Source: an uncultured Hyphomicrobium sp. (GTDB taxonomy: Bacteria; Pseudomonadota; Alphaproteobacteria; Rhizobiales; Hyphomicrobiaceae). Taken from it: 64,000 bases of DNA. The translations under genes were made by a program, and so were the position numbers. The stretch is from the NCBI GenBank assembly GCA_934555825.1, contig CAKTFJ010000007.1, positions 1 to 64,000 of the forward strand. Reading direction: 5' to 3'. This document shows positions 52,198 through 61,815 of the stretch, one piece after another (within the stretch, counting starts at the first letter, position 1; every line of letters starts with the position of its first letter). Under the pieces are notes generated by a model. That model saw only the letters and a program-made list of their open reading frames with translations. It was not told the DNA's origin and made no database searches.

Positions 52198-53126
52198 AGG
52201 TCGATCTCCATTCCGTCGTAGCCGACCTCCCAGCCGGAGGCCTCCGTTGCGCGGCGCTCGGCCGAGTTGTCGTTGAGCACCGGGTTGGAATTGTTGATGT
52301 GCACGTAAATCCTGCGCGAGACGTCGAGCGGTGCGAAGGCTGCGATGGAGCCTTGCTCGCCCGAGATGCTCATGTGACCCATGCGCTGGCCGGTTTTCTG
52401 CATCAAACCCTGCTTCAGCATTTCATCGTCGGTGTAGAGCGTCCCGTCGAAGAACACGAGTGGCGCGCCCTTGAGACGTCCTGCCAGCTCCTCGTCGACT
52501 TCCGCACATCCCGGCACATAGAAGAAGTGCTTACCCGACGCAGGAGAGGAAACTTTGAGGCCGATGGCATCGCCTTCGCGGCTTCCGTAGTTGTTGTTCG
52601 CTGCGCCGCTTTCGAGATAGAGCGCGATCTTGCCGGGGACGGCGAACGCCTCGATCACGAGCCCAGTATCGACGCCAGGGCCTTCGATCGGCGTCGGCGT
52701 GTCGAGCGCAAGCTCCATCCGGGGCACATAGTCTGCGTTCAACACGTTAAACACGGAATTGTCGGCAAGCGTCGCCAGCACCCGGGACGAGCCATAAACC
52801 GCGAACGGCTGCAACTCTCGCAGATTGAGTAGCCCGGCGATGAAATCCACGTCGCCGCCTGTGAGAACGGCCGCTTTGATAGGGCTGTTGCGCAGCGGCC
52901 CATCGGCCTGCGCGCCGAGTTCCGGCGTCTCGTTGATCTGTTGGCGCAAGTCTGGCGCCGTATTGAGCAGCACCCAATCGCGGCCGTTGCCGGAGACGGC
53001 AAGCGAGCACTGGGTCCGCGGTCGGAAGCCCGGCGTTCCGGCCCTGGCTTTGGCGCAGTTCAGGCAATTACAATTCCACTGCGGGAAGCCGCCGCCAGCA
53101 GCCGCCCCCAGGATTCGAATGCGCAT
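52194..53126 (-). CDS. pqqB: PqqB, metallo-beta-lactamase-fold PQQ synthesis enzyme
   Basis: A 310-aa protein, ILGAAAGGGFPQWNCNCLNC at the start, with the conserved Cys motif, and GGDVDFIAGLLNLRE and HMSISGEQGSIAAF later. PqqB is thought to hydroxylate the crosslinked Glu-Tyr intermediate. It lies 203 bases after pqqA, leaving a space with a hairpin (53267-53298). No good ribosome site precedes the ATG. Confidence 0.96.
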   Translation of the reverse strand: MRIRILGAAAGGGFPQWNCNCLNCAKARAGTPGFRPRTQCSLAVSGNGRDWVLLNTAPDLRQQINETPELGAQADGPLRNSPIKAAVLTGGDVDFIAGLLNLRELQPFAVYGSSRVLATLADNSVFNVLNADYVPRMELALDTPTPIEGPGVDTGLVIEAFAVPGKIALYLESGAANNNYGSREGDAIGLKVSSPASGKHFFYVPGCAEVDEELAGRLKGAPLVFFDGTLYTDDEMLKQGLMQKTGQRMGHMSISGEQGSIAAFAPLDVSRRIYVHINNSNPVLNDNSAERRATEASGWEVGYDGMEIDL

Positions 53127-53266
53127 AGGATATGTTCGCTCTTAGATGACGCGCGCTTCGCCGAAAGCTGCGCCGCAAACAGTAAGTCGCCCGACGGCCG
53201 GGAAAAATAGCCGGAAGCCGGGAAATCGAGAGCAGCCGGCCAAAGCTGGCCTAAGGCCGGAAACAG

Positions 53267-53298
53267 CGACGGCGGCCGAAGCTCTCGACCGCCGCGCC
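53267..53298 (-). other. Hairpin between pqqA and pqqB
   Basis: On the minus strand CGGCGG and CCGCCG pair around a TCGAGAGCTTCGG loop. Lacking a T run, it probably stabilises the abundant pqqA message or reduces read-through to pqqB, as reported for other methylotrophs. Confidence 0.45.
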
Positions 53299-53329
53299 GA
53301 AACTGCTCGTATACGTGCGAGCGGATCGA

Positions 53330-53419
53330 TTAGATGATGTCGATCTCGGCCGGCAGGTACGAGGTAACCTCGAGGCCGACTTCCTGCTCACGCACTGCGG
53401 GCTTGGTCCAGGTCTTCAT
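53330..53419 (-). CDS. pqqA: PqqA precursor peptide, operon copy
   Basis: A 29-aa precursor (MKTWTKPAVREQEVGLEV then TSYLPAEIDII) with Glu17 and Tyr21, the residues crosslinked by PqqE. AAGGAGGAA precedes the ATG. It is upstream of pqqBCDE and matches the orphan copy at 7309-7398 at 27 of 29 positions. Confidence 0.96.
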   Translation of the reverse strand: MKTWTKPAVREQEVGLEVTSYLPAEIDII

Positions 53420-53507
53420 GGGTAGTTCCTCCTTGAAATGGCAAGCTGTCCTACGAGGCACCCCGCCAAGGGCCCCCACTGAAGTCGCCAGCCTTGGTTA
53501 GCGACGT

Positions 53508-53536
53508 CAGTCTGCGGATCGAGCCCTGCTTGTCAA
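53508..53536 (-). promoter_or_regulatory. Candidate pqqA promoter
   Basis: On the minus strand a perfect TTGACA (53531-53536) is 17 bases from AGACTG (53508-53513), about 90 bases before pqqA. The -35 match is exact; the -10 is weak. The region 53540-53957 has no gene but also holds the promoter of cysJ on the other strand. Confidence 0.5.
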
Positions 53537-53957
53537 GCGCGACCGCTTGGCAAGAGATAAACCACAAAGCGTGGCTGCGGCAAAGTAACAGTCCGTCACG
53601 ACTTCGTGTGAGCGCGCTATCCGTTGGGATTCGTGCGGGAAACCGTTGAAACGGGTTTACAGTGCCGCCGCCTCTAGCTCGTCCCTCTGAGGATTTTGGA
53701 TAATCGTCTGCAATGATTGTCTACAACCTTAGTTCTATAGGGAATATAATTGCGAACTGGCTCGCGCGACCTTAAAGACATAGAAAATTATTCTACCTTG
53801 TTGTATGCCGGGCCATGCGGCGGCATGCCAATGTAGGACGCATTTTACGAAAGGCTGCTAGAGATCCGCTCCCGCGGGCTATAGACGGCCGGCTGAAGGC
53901 TGTGCAGTGCGACGTGATCCGGCGCACAAGACCAAAGGAATGAGGGAGGATAAGCGG

Positions 53958-55733
53958 GTGCCCGCGGTTCCATTCTTGCCGAAAAACGCGCCGTTCACGG
54001 CCGAAGAAATCGACGTGCTGAACGGGCTCGTTCAGCGCTCGACGCCGTTGCAGCGCAGTTGGCTCTCGGGCTTCCTTGCAGGCCTCGATGCGGCCCAGGG
54101 CCAAGTGGCCGGGGCCGTCGCGCCGGCGCCTGCCCCCCGTGCGCGCGAGCCGCTGACGATTCTCTATGGCAGTGAGTCCGGAAACGCCGAGACGCTCGCG
54201 TTGAAGGCGAAGAAGCTGGCAGCCAAGCAGAACTTCGACGCCAAGGTCGTCGATATGGCCGATGCCGACCTTTCTTCGCTCGCCAAGGTCAAGAACCTCA
54301 TCGTTTACATCTCGACCTGGGGCGAGGGCGACCCGCCGCAGCGGGCCGAAGACTTCTATAAGGCGCTGCTGGCCGAAGATGCGCCGCGCTTCGAGGGCGT
54401 GCGCTTTGCCGTGCTTGCGCTCGGCGACACGGCTTATGTGAACTTCTGCCAGACGGGCCGCGAGATCGATACGCGCCTGGAAGCGCTGGGCGGCAACCGT
54501 GTCCACGCCCGCCAGGACCTCGATCTCGATTTCCAGAAGCAGGCTGCGGCCTGGACCGACAAGGCCCTCGAGGTGTTGGCGCCCGCCGAGCCCGCAACGA
54601 CGGTTGTCCACGTCGACTTCAAAGGCCCCGGCGCCGAGGACGACGAGGAGCGCTTCACCGCCGAAAATCCGATCGAGGCGGAGATCACGGATCTGATCAA
54701 TCTCAACGGCACGGGTTCGAGCCGCGAGACGTGGCACGCCGAATTTGCCGTCGAGGACCCTGCCTTCGTTTATAAGCCGGGCGATGCGATCGGCCTCTAT
54801 CCCGAGAACGATCCCGAGCTGGCGGACGAACTGCTGGAGGTCGTGGGTCTCTCCGGAGACGCCGCGCTCAAGCAGAAGCTCCTTCGCAACCTCGACATCA
54901 CGACCGTGTCACGCCCGTTGGTGGATGCGTACGCGAAGCTCACCGGCCGCACGGACGTGGCGAAGCTGCTCGAAGGCGATGCGCTGGCGCGCTTCACGGC
55001 CGACCACCAACTCATCGATGTGTTCGCGACGTACCCGGAGAAGCTCTCCGCCGACCAACTTGCGGGCCTGCTGCGGCCGCTCCCCGGTCGCCTTTATTCG
55101 GTGGCGTCGAGCCTCAAGGCGCATCCCGGCGAAGCGCACCTGTGCGTGGGCGCAGTCCGCTGGTCGTCTCACGGCCGCACGCGCAAGGGCGTGACCTCGA
55201 CCTATCTGGCCGACCGGCGCAAGGTGGGCGACAAGGCGCGCATCTATATCAAGCCGAACCGCCACTTCGGCCTGCCTGCCGATGGCAACACGCCGATCAT
55301 CATGATCGGCGCGGGCACCGGCGTGGCGCCATACCGCGGCTTCATCGAGGAGCGCGCCGAGAACGGCGATTCCGGCAAGAGCTGGCTGTTCTTCGGCGAG
55401 CGCAATTTCTCCTACGACTTCCTCTACCAGCTCGAATGGCAGGATCATCTGGAGTCGGGCGCGCTTTCGCGCATCGACGTTGCGTTCTCGCGCGATCAGC
55501 CGGAGAAGATCTATGTCCAGCATCGCCTCTGGGAACGCCGCGACGAGATCCAGGGCTGGATCGCGGATGGCGCCCACATCTACGTGTGCGGCGACGAGAA
55601 AGGCATGGCCAAGGATGTCGACGCGACGCTCGTCAAAATCCTGGCTGAGGCTGCGAAGAGCGACGAGGACGCAGGCCGCGCGAAGCTCAAGGAGTTGACC
55701 AAGGCCGGCCGCTACCAGCGCGACGTTTACTAG
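53958..55733 (+). CDS. cysJ: Sulfite reductase flavoprotein subunit (CysJ-like)
   Basis: A 591-aa NADPH flavoprotein. The flavodoxin domain starts at TILYGSESGNAETLALKAKKL (about 70-90), the FAD domain has LPGRLYSVASSLKAHPGE, and GAGTGVAPYRGFIEERA and YVCGDEKGMAKDVDATL form the NADPH end. It feeds electrons to CysI for sulfite reduction. The GTG at 53958 is chosen because GGGAGGATAAGCGG precedes it; an ATG at 53940 is an alternative. It is 89 bases upstream of cysI. Confidence 0.93.
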   Translation: MPAVPFLPKNAPFTAEEIDVLNGLVQRSTPLQRSWLSGFLAGLDAAQGQVAGAVAPAPAPRAREPLTILYGSESGNAETLALKAKKLAAKQNFDAKVVDMADADLSSLAKVKNLIVYISTWGEGDPPQRAEDFYKALLAEDAPRFEGVRFAVLALGDTAYVNFCQTGREIDTRLEALGGNRVHARQDLDLDFQKQAAAWTDKALEVLAPAEPATTVVHVDFKGPGAEDDEERFTAENPIEAEITDLINLNGTGSSRETWHAEFAVEDPAFVYKPGDAIGLYPENDPELADELLEVVGLSGDAALKQKLLRNLDITTVSRPLVDAYAKLTGRTDVAKLLEGDALARFTADHQLIDVFATYPEKLSADQLAGLLRPLPGRLYSVASSLKAHPGEAHLCVGAVRWSSHGRTRKGVTSTYLADRRKVGDKARIYIKPNRHFGLPADGNTPIIMIGAGTGVAPYRGFIEERAENGDSGKSWLFFGERNFSYDFLYQLEWQDHLESGALSRIDVAFSRDQPEKIYVQHRLWERRDEIQGWIADGAHIYVCGDEKGMAKDVDATLVKILAEAAKSDEDAGRAKLKELTKAGRYQRDVY

Positions 55734-55822
55734 ACCGGCAGCACTGTAGGGCTTTCCCCGGGGCACACGTGCCCCGGCGAGCCGCACACCGATTGCCTTA
55801 GGCTGAAATCCGAGACACTGCC

Positions 55823-57547
55823 ATGACCGAAAAGACCGACAAGCGCGCCCGTAACGAGTTCCTCAAGGAAGAAAGCCACTTCCTGCGCGGCACCATCGCC
55901 GACGGCTTGGCGCACGTCGAGACCGGCGCCATTTCCGACGACGACACGCAGCTTATCAAGTTCCACGGCTCCTACATGCAGGACGACCGGGACATCCGCG
56001 GTGAGCGTTCGAAGAAGAAGCTTGAAAAGGCGTTCAGCTTCATGATCCGCCTGCGCCTTCCGGGCGGGCTAGTCTCGCCCGAGCAGTGGATCAAGCTCGA
56101 CGACATCGCCGGCACCTATGCGAACGGCTCGCTGCGTCTCACGACACGCGCCACGTTCCAGTACCACGGCGTCATCAAGTCGAACCTGCGCCGCACGATG
56201 CAGGCGATCAACGGGGCCTGCCTCGATACCATTGCGGCGTGCGGCGACGTCAATCGCAACGTGATGTGCGTAGCGAACCCGTTCTTCTCGCCGGTTCATG
56301 CCGCAGCCGGTGAGTTTGCGCGCAAGGTGAGCGATCATCTTCTGCCGAAGACGAGCGCCTACCACGAGATCTGGCTGGAGGGCGACAAGGTCGAGGACAT
56401 GTCGCGTCCGGCCGTCGTCGACACCGAGCCGCTCTACGGCACGCACTACCTGCCGCGCAAATTCAAGATCGTGATCGCCGTGCCGCCTCATAACGACGGC
56501 GACGTGTTCGCGCACGACCTCGGCTTCATCGCCATTACCAACGCGAAGGGCGAGCTGGAAGGTTGGAACGTCTCCATCGGTGGCGGCATGGGCATGACGC
56601 ACGGCGACACCGCCACCTTCCCGCGCGCGGGCGATGTCATCGGCTTCTGCACGCCCGAGCAGGCGATCGACGTGGCCGAAAAGGTGATGCTCGTGCAGCG
56701 CGATTGGGGCAACCGCGAGAACCGCGCCAATGCGCGCCTGAAGTACACCGTCGAGCGTTTCGGTGTCGACAAGTACCGGACCGAGGTCGAAAGCCGCCTT
56801 GGGTACAAACTTGGCGAAGCGCGCCCCTTCAAGTTCACGTCCATGGGCGATCCCATCGGCTGGTACCAGGGCCCCGACAAGAAGTGGCACCTCGGCCTCT
56901 TCATCGAGGCCGGGCGCATCAGGGACTTTCCTGGCCGCCATCTGCGCACGGCCATCCGTGAGATCGCGGAAGCCGGCGGCATCACCTTCTCGGTGACGGG
57001 CAACCAGAACATCATCATCTGCAACGCGAGCGCGAAGCAGAAGACCAAGATCGACGCGATCCTCAAATCGCACGGCATCGACATCTCGACCTCGTCGGGC
57101 CTGCGCCGCAACTCCATCTCGTGCGTTGCACTCCCGACGTGCGCACTCGCGCTTGCCGAGAGCGAGCGCTTCCTGCCGGAGCTGATCACGACGCTGGAAG
57201 ACAGCCTCGACAAGGCGGGTCTGCGCAATGACGACATCGTCATCCGCATGACCGGCTGCCCCAACGGTTGCGGCCGTCCGTACATGGCCGAGATCGGCTT
57301 CGTTGGACGCTCGCCGGGCCTTTACAATCTCTACCTCGGCGCAGCGCACGAGGGCACGCGGCTGAATAAGCTCTACGCGCAGGACGTCGGCAAGGCGCGG
57401 ATCGTCGAGCTTCTGGAGCCCTTGTTCCTGCGCTACGCCAAGGAGCGGGATGAGGGCGAGCGCTTCGGCGACTTCGTGATCCGCGCGGGCGTCGTGAAGC
57501 CGACGCTCGGCGGCAACACTTTCCACGACGACATCACGCTGGCCTAA
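55823..57547 (+). CDS. cysI: Sulfite reductase haemoprotein subunit (CysI)
   Basis: A 574-aa siroheme protein that reduces sulfite to sulfide. Siroheme/[4Fe-4S] cysteines are in CVALPTCALALAESERF and TGCPNGCGRPYMAEIGFVG. The substrate-side segment RLTTRATFQYHGV is also present. It follows cysJ and precedes two minus-strand TauE/SafE genes. Confidence 0.95.
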   Translation: MTEKTDKRARNEFLKEESHFLRGTIADGLAHVETGAISDDDTQLIKFHGSYMQDDRDIRGERSKKKLEKAFSFMIRLRLPGGLVSPEQWIKLDDIAGTYANGSLRLTTRATFQYHGVIKSNLRRTMQAINGACLDTIAACGDVNRNVMCVANPFFSPVHAAAGEFARKVSDHLLPKTSAYHEIWLEGDKVEDMSRPAVVDTEPLYGTHYLPRKFKIVIAVPPHNDGDVFAHDLGFIAITNAKGELEGWNVSIGGGMGMTHGDTATFPRAGDVIGFCTPEQAIDVAEKVMLVQRDWGNRENRANARLKYTVERFGVDKYRTEVESRLGYKLGEARPFKFTSMGDPIGWYQGPDKKWHLGLFIEAGRIRDFPGRHLRTAIREIAEAGGITFSVTGNQNIIICNASAKQKTKIDAILKSHGIDISTSSGLRRNSISCVALPTCALALAESERFLPELITTLEDSLDKAGLRNDDIVIRMTGCPNGCGRPYMAEIGFVGRSPGLYNLYLGAAHEGTRLNKLYAQDVGKARIVELLEPLFLRYAKERDEGERFGDFVIRAGVVKPTLGGNTFHDDITLA

Positions 57548-57586
57548 GTCACGGCGGCTGCCGTCTCAGTTCCACGCGAAGGGCGA

Positions 57587-58393
57587 TCAACCCTTCGCGT
57601 GAAGCTGGTAGGCTGCAAACACGAGAATCGCTGCAAGGGCGGAGCGTAAGAGCCAGTCCGGCAGAATGCCGGTGAGCCGCGATCCGAGCGCGATCCCCGG
57701 AAGCGACCCCAAAAGCAACAGCCCAAGCAGAGCGAAATCCGCGTTCCCCATGCCGAGGTGCCCGAGCCCGGAGACAAGCGTCAGCGGCACGGCGTGCACG
57801 ATGTCCGTGCCGATAAGGTATCGCGGCCGCAGAGCAGGGTAGAGCAGCGTCAGCACGACAACGCCGATGGCGCCTGCACCGACCGACGTCAGCGTCACGA
57901 CCGATCCGAGAAGGACGCCGAGCAGCATCGTCGGAAAGGGCCGGGCCGCCGTCTCGTCGGCTTTGTCAGGCGCATCCTGGAACGAAGCGCGTTTCATGAA
58001 CGGATAAATGAGCAGCGCAAACGAGCTCAGGATCAAGGCCGCCGAGAGGCCCGTCTTGATCACGGCCGCCATCGTTGCAAGGTCGGGCTCGAGGATTTTG
58101 ATCAACGCGAGCATGGCGAGAGAGCCCGGCACGCTGCCCGCAGCCAGCCACCGCACGATGCGCCAGTTCACGTGACCGAACGTGTGATGCGGCGCGACGG
58201 CCGATGCCTTGGTGATCGCGGCGAACAGAAGATCGGTACCGACCGCGATGGCGGGCGAGATGCCGACCTTCGTGATCAGAAACGGCGTCATCAGCGAGCC
58301 CGCGCCGACACCCGTCATGCCGACGAGAAATCCGACCACAAGTCCGCCGCTAACGATCTGCGGCCACAAAGAAAGAACGGACGTGTCGAACAT
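57587..58393 (-). CDS. TauE/SafE family sulfite/organosulfur permease
   Basis: A 268-aa membrane protein with about eight helices. GGLVVGFLVGMTGVGAGSLMTPFLI is the TauE/SafE start. The position convergent with cysI, and next to a second TauE/SafE gene, suggests transport linked to sulfate assimilation, such as sulfite export or sulfate uptake. The direction and substrate are not evident. Confidence 0.88.
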   Translation of the reverse strand: MFDTSVLSLWPQIVSGGLVVGFLVGMTGVGAGSLMTPFLITKVGISPAIAVGTDLLFAAITKASAVAPHHTFGHVNWRIVRWLAAGSVPGSLAMLALIKILEPDLATMAAVIKTGLSAALILSSFALLIYPFMKRASFQDAPDKADETAARPFPTMLLGVLLGSVVTLTSVGAGAIGVVVLTLLYPALRPRYLIGTDIVHAVPLTLVSGLGHLGMGNADFALLGLLLLGSLPGIALGSRLTGILPDWLLRSALAAILVFAAYQLHAKG

Positions 58394-58407
58394 GCGAGGA
58401 GGACCGC

Positions 58408-59148
58408 CTAAATAAATACGCGATAAATCGTATGCATACTAAGCAGGACGACCACGCAGCCGACGGCGAGCATGAGCACCTTCGCCGGGATGTGTTTCGC
58501 CGCGAGCGCCGCAAACGGAGCAGCGATCACGCCGCCGATGATGAGCCCGAGAATGATCGGCCAGAGGCTGAGTCCGATGGTGACGAAGAACGTCGCCGAG
58601 ATCGTCAGTGTGACGAAAAACTCCGCGAGATTGACGGAACCGATCGCATAGCGCGGCGTCGCGCCCTGTCCGAGCAGGCTTGACGTCACGATCGGTCCCC
58701 AACCCCCGCCGCCCATGGCGTCGAGCAGGCCGCCGAAGAAGCCGAGCGGCGCAACCGTACGCGGTTGCACGCCCTCACGCTGACGCGCACCAAGCGCCTT
58801 CCAGATGATGACGAGACCGAGCAGCAAAAGATACGCCGCAATGAACGGCTTCAGCGTGTCGCCCGGAAACTCCGAGAGCACGTACGCGCCGATGGCACCG
58901 CCGATGGCGCCCGGTACCGCGAGACGCCACAGAAGTTTGCGGTCGACGTTGCCGAGCTTCCAGTGCGCGGCACCGGACGCGCCTGTCGTGAACGTCTCTG
59001 CCGCGTGCACGCATGCGCTTGCCGTGGCCGGCGGTACGCCCGCGCTGAGAAGGACGGAGGTGGCTGTCACTCCGTAGGCCATGCCTATAGCGCCGTCGAT
59101 CATTTGGGCCAGGAACCCAACGATGACGTAGAAGAGAATGTCGTCCAT
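58408..59148 (-). CDS. TauE/SafE family permease, second copy
   Basis: A 246-aa paralogue-like permease. DGAIGMAYGVTATSVLLSAGVPPATASACVHAAETFTTG and GGLLDAMGGGGWGPIVTSSLLGQG are the family patterns. The ATG at 59148 (MDDILFYVIVGF) puts the first helix at the start; a GTG at 59181 is an alternative and neither has a good ribosome site. It is followed by the first copy 14 bases away, so they form a pair. Confidence 0.85.
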   Translation of the reverse strand: MDDILFYVIVGFLAQMIDGAIGMAYGVTATSVLLSAGVPPATASACVHAAETFTTGASGAAHWKLGNVDRKLLWRLAVPGAIGGAIGAYVLSEFPGDTLKPFIAAYLLLLGLVIIWKALGARQREGVQPRTVAPLGFFGGLLDAMGGGGWGPIVTSSLLGQGATPRYAIGSVNLAEFFVTLTISATFFVTIGLSLWPIILGLIIGGVIAAPFAALAAKHIPAKVLMLAVGCVVVLLSMHTIYRVFI

Positions 59149-59282
59149 GATGACCGGCAGCGTTTCCGTTTTTGTTGCCACTCAATACCAGACAACACGC
59201 GCCGAGCGATACAGATTTGTTCGCTCTAGGTCATTGAAGACGCATTTAAATTTCGGATTTCTGATGGGGTGCGAACACGACA

Positions 59283-59316
59283 GGAGCCCGCCTCTCAGAT
59301 GCGAGAGGCGGGCTCC
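59283..59316. terminator. Hairpin terminator after cysN
   Basis: GGAGCCCGCCTCTC and GAGAGGCGGGCTCC form a 14-bp perfect stem around a 6-base loop, 34 bases after the cysN stop. There is no T run on the minus side, so it may need help, but the stem is very strong. Confidence 0.75.
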
Positions 59317-59350
59317 ATTTCTTCGTCGAAGGTGCGTGCGAGCGAGACGC

Positions 59351-60907
59351 TTAAATCGAATAGTCCGGTGCGTTCTCGATCTCGACGTTGATGCCGGCAG
59401 CCCGAAGAATGAGAGCCACTTCGTTCGCGCGACGGCGGAATTCTGCGTCCGACTGCGGGCTGTCGCCGAGATCGGAGTTGAGCCCGCGTTCAAGCATCGC
59501 GCGCGTCAACACGAAGGTGTTCTCGTCGGCTTCCGCCGCTTCGGCCTTCGCAGACGTGATAACGCCGCCGGCGACGGAGCCGCCTGTGATGGCGTCCACA
59601 AGCACGAAGCTTCCCGTTTCCGGGGCTTCCGTGAATGTATCGATTGCGGCGGTGCGTCCGAGTGCGATGGTGCCGATTGCGATGTCGTTCGTCCCGCACG
59701 CGTCCGCTTCATGCGTCTCAAGCGTTTCGAGATCGAGCAATGCGCTGATCTTCAGATTGGAAACTGGCGTGAGGTCGGTTGCCGTACGCAGAAGATAGGA
59801 GCCGCGCGGATCATAGGCCGTCTCGCTCAGCCACACCATCCGCGCTTCGAGAACGCGCGCGGCAAGTGGCGGCATGTCGCCCTTGGAGAGCACGGCGCCG
59901 CGCGCCACGTCGATGTCCGTGTCGAGCTGGATCGCGACGGCTTGGCCCTGCGAGGCAGTTTCGAAATCGCCGTTCATGGTCGAGATGCGCAGGATCTTGG
60001 CTTTGCGCTTGGAAAGCGCATCGACGACCGTCTCGCCCACGCGCACGCTGCCGCCGCTGACGGTGCCTGCAAGGCCACGGAAGTCGTTGCGGCTATCGCG
60101 CAGGACTGTCTGCACGGGGAAGCGGAACGGGCCGGTGGGCTCGGTGACGCGGCTCGGCAGGCTTTCCAGATGCTCGAGCAGCGTGGGGCCGGTGTACCAG
60201 GGCATGTGCGCCGACGCGCTCGCGACGTTGTCGCCGGAAACGGCGGCCGTCGGAATGACGGTCGTCTCCCAGAAGCCGAAGCGCCACGAGAAGGTTTCGA
60301 AGTCGGCTTCGATCTTGCGGAATGTCGACTCCGACCAATCGACGAGATCCATCTTGTTGACGACGAGGATGACGCGCTTCACGCCGACGAGGTCGAGGAT
60401 TGCCGCGTGGCGGCGCGTCTGGGTCTTGATGCCGTGGCGTGCATCGATCAGCAAAATCGCGACGTCGGCGTGCGAGGCGCCCGACGCCATGTTGCGCGTG
60501 TATTGCTCGTGTCCTGGGCTGTCGATGACGACAATGCGCCGTGTCGCGGTGTCGAAATAGCGCCAGGCGATGTCGATGGTGATGCCCTGTTCGCGCTCGG
60601 CGACGAGGCCGTCCATGAGTAGGCTGAAGTCCGGGTTGCCGCCGTCGACCTTCTTGCCGCGCTCGAGCGTCTCGCGCTGGTCGTCATAGAGATCGGTAGC
60701 ATCCCAGAGCAGGCGGCCGATGAGCGTCGACTTGCCATCATCCACGGAGCCGCATGTGAGCACACGCAAGAGGCCGGAAAGCTCGGGCGCGATCTCGTCG
60801 ATGTTGGCGCCTGAAGGCGAAGCGGCCGTCTGGTCGGAAACGACCTTGAGCGGCGCTTTCGACGCGCCGGACTGGGACTTCTGCAGGGCGGTGGGCTGTG
60901 CGGACAT
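59351..60907 (-). CDS. cysN: Sulfate adenylyltransferase subunit 1 (CysN)
   Basis: A 518-aa GTPase subunit of ATP sulfurylase. G1 is GSVDDGKSTLIGRLLWD (about 54-70), G3 is DSPGHEQYTRNMA and G4 is NKMDLVDWS. EF-Tu-like beta domains follow. It lacks a C-terminal APS-kinase domain, fitting an APS-reductase route. It starts two bases after the cysD stop. Confidence 0.95.
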   Translation of the reverse strand: MSAQPTALQKSQSGASKAPLKVVSDQTAASPSGANIDEIAPELSGLLRVLTCGSVDDGKSTLIGRLLWDATDLYDDQRETLERGKKVDGGNPDFSLLMDGLVAEREQGITIDIAWRYFDTATRRIVVIDSPGHEQYTRNMASGASHADVAILLIDARHGIKTQTRRHAAILDLVGVKRVILVVNKMDLVDWSESTFRKIEADFETFSWRFGFWETTVIPTAAVSGDNVASASAHMPWYTGPTLLEHLESLPSRVTEPTGPFRFPVQTVLRDSRNDFRGLAGTVSGGSVRVGETVVDALSKRKAKILRISTMNGDFETASQGQAVAIQLDTDIDVARGAVLSKGDMPPLAARVLEARMVWLSETAYDPRGSYLLRTATDLTPVSNLKISALLDLETLETHEADACGTNDIAIGTIALGRTAAIDTFTEAPETGSFVLVDAITGGSVAGGVITSAKAEAAEADENTFVLTRAMLERGLNSDLGDSPQSDAEFRRRANEVALILRAAGINVEIENAPDYSI

Positions 60908-60909
60908 GA

Positions 60910-61815
60910 TTAGAAGTACCCTTCCTGCTTCTTCTTTTCCATCGCGCCGACTTGATCGTGATCGATAAGGCGGCCCTGACGCTCGGACGTGCGCGCACCG
61001 AGCGTTTCCGCAACCACGCTTTCCATATCGGCAGCATCGGATTCGACGGCGGCCGTTAGCGGATAACAGCCGAGCGTGCGGAAGCGCACGCGCCGGTTCA
61101 CGACCTCTTCTCCCGGCTTCAGCGTCAGGCGCGCGTCGTCCTGCATGATGAGCTGCCCGCCGCGTACGATGGTCGGGCGTTCGTCCGCGAAGTAGAGCGG
61201 CACGACGTCAAGCTTTTCGCGAAGGATGTAACGCCAGACGTCGCGTTCGGTCCAATTCGAGAGCGGGAACACGCGCACCGTTTCGCCTGCGCCGAGACGG
61301 CCGTTGAGGAGGCGCCACATCTCGGGGCGTTGACGGCGTGGATCCCAGCGATGGCCCTCGGCGCGGAACGAGAACACGCGCTCTTTCGCGCGGCTCGCTT
61401 CCTCGTCGCGGCGTGCGCCGCCGAACGCGGCATCGAACGCGTATTTATCGAGCGCCTGCTTGAGCGGCACCGTCTTCATCACGTCCGTGTAGACGGAAGG
61501 AGAGTAGTCGAGCGGGTTGATGCCCTTCGCCGCGCCGTCCTCGTTGGTGTGCACGATGAGGTCGAGATCGAAGTCGCGCGCCGTCTTGTCGCGAAACGCG
61601 ATCATGTCGCGGAACTTCCAGCCCGTATCGATGTGCAGCAGCGGAAACGGCAGGCGAGCCGGCCAAAACGCCTTGCGCGCGAGGTGGAGCAACACCGTCG
61701 AGTCCTTGCCGATGGAATAGAGCAGGACAGGCTTGCGGAACTGGGCCGCCGCTTCGCGGAAGATATGGATGCTCTCGGCTTCGAGGAGGTCGAGATGCGA
61801 AATCTGTTGCGTCAT
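60910..61815 (-). CDS. cysD: Sulfate adenylyltransferase subunit 2 (CysD)
   Basis: A 301-aa PP-loop ATPase that makes APS from sulfate and ATP with Cys[21 protein letters not shown] holds the SxGKDS PP-loop, and [21 protein letters not shown] and [14 protein letters not shown] are diagnostic. The ATG at 61815 overlaps the cysH stop by four bases; the open frame upstream is inside cysH. Confidence 0.96.
   Translation of the reverse strand: MTQQISHLDLLEAESIHIFREAAAQFRKPVLLYSIGKDSTVLLHLARKAFWPARLPFPLLHIDTGWKFRDMIAFRDKTARDFDLDLIVHTNEDGAAKGINPLDYSPSVYTDVMKTVPLKQALDKYAFDAAFGGARRDEEASRAKERVFSFRAEGHRWDPRRQRPEMWRLLNGRLGAGETVRVFPLSNWTERDVWRYILREKLDVVPLYFADERPTIVRGGQLIMQDDARLTLKPGEEVVNRRVRFRTLGCYPLTAAVESDAADMESVVAETLGARTSERQGRLIDHDQVGAMEKKKQEGYF

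Noticed and set aside
56069..57526. 485-codon frame antisense to cysI
   Set aside because: Shadow ORF; cysI on the other strand has all siroheme cysteines.
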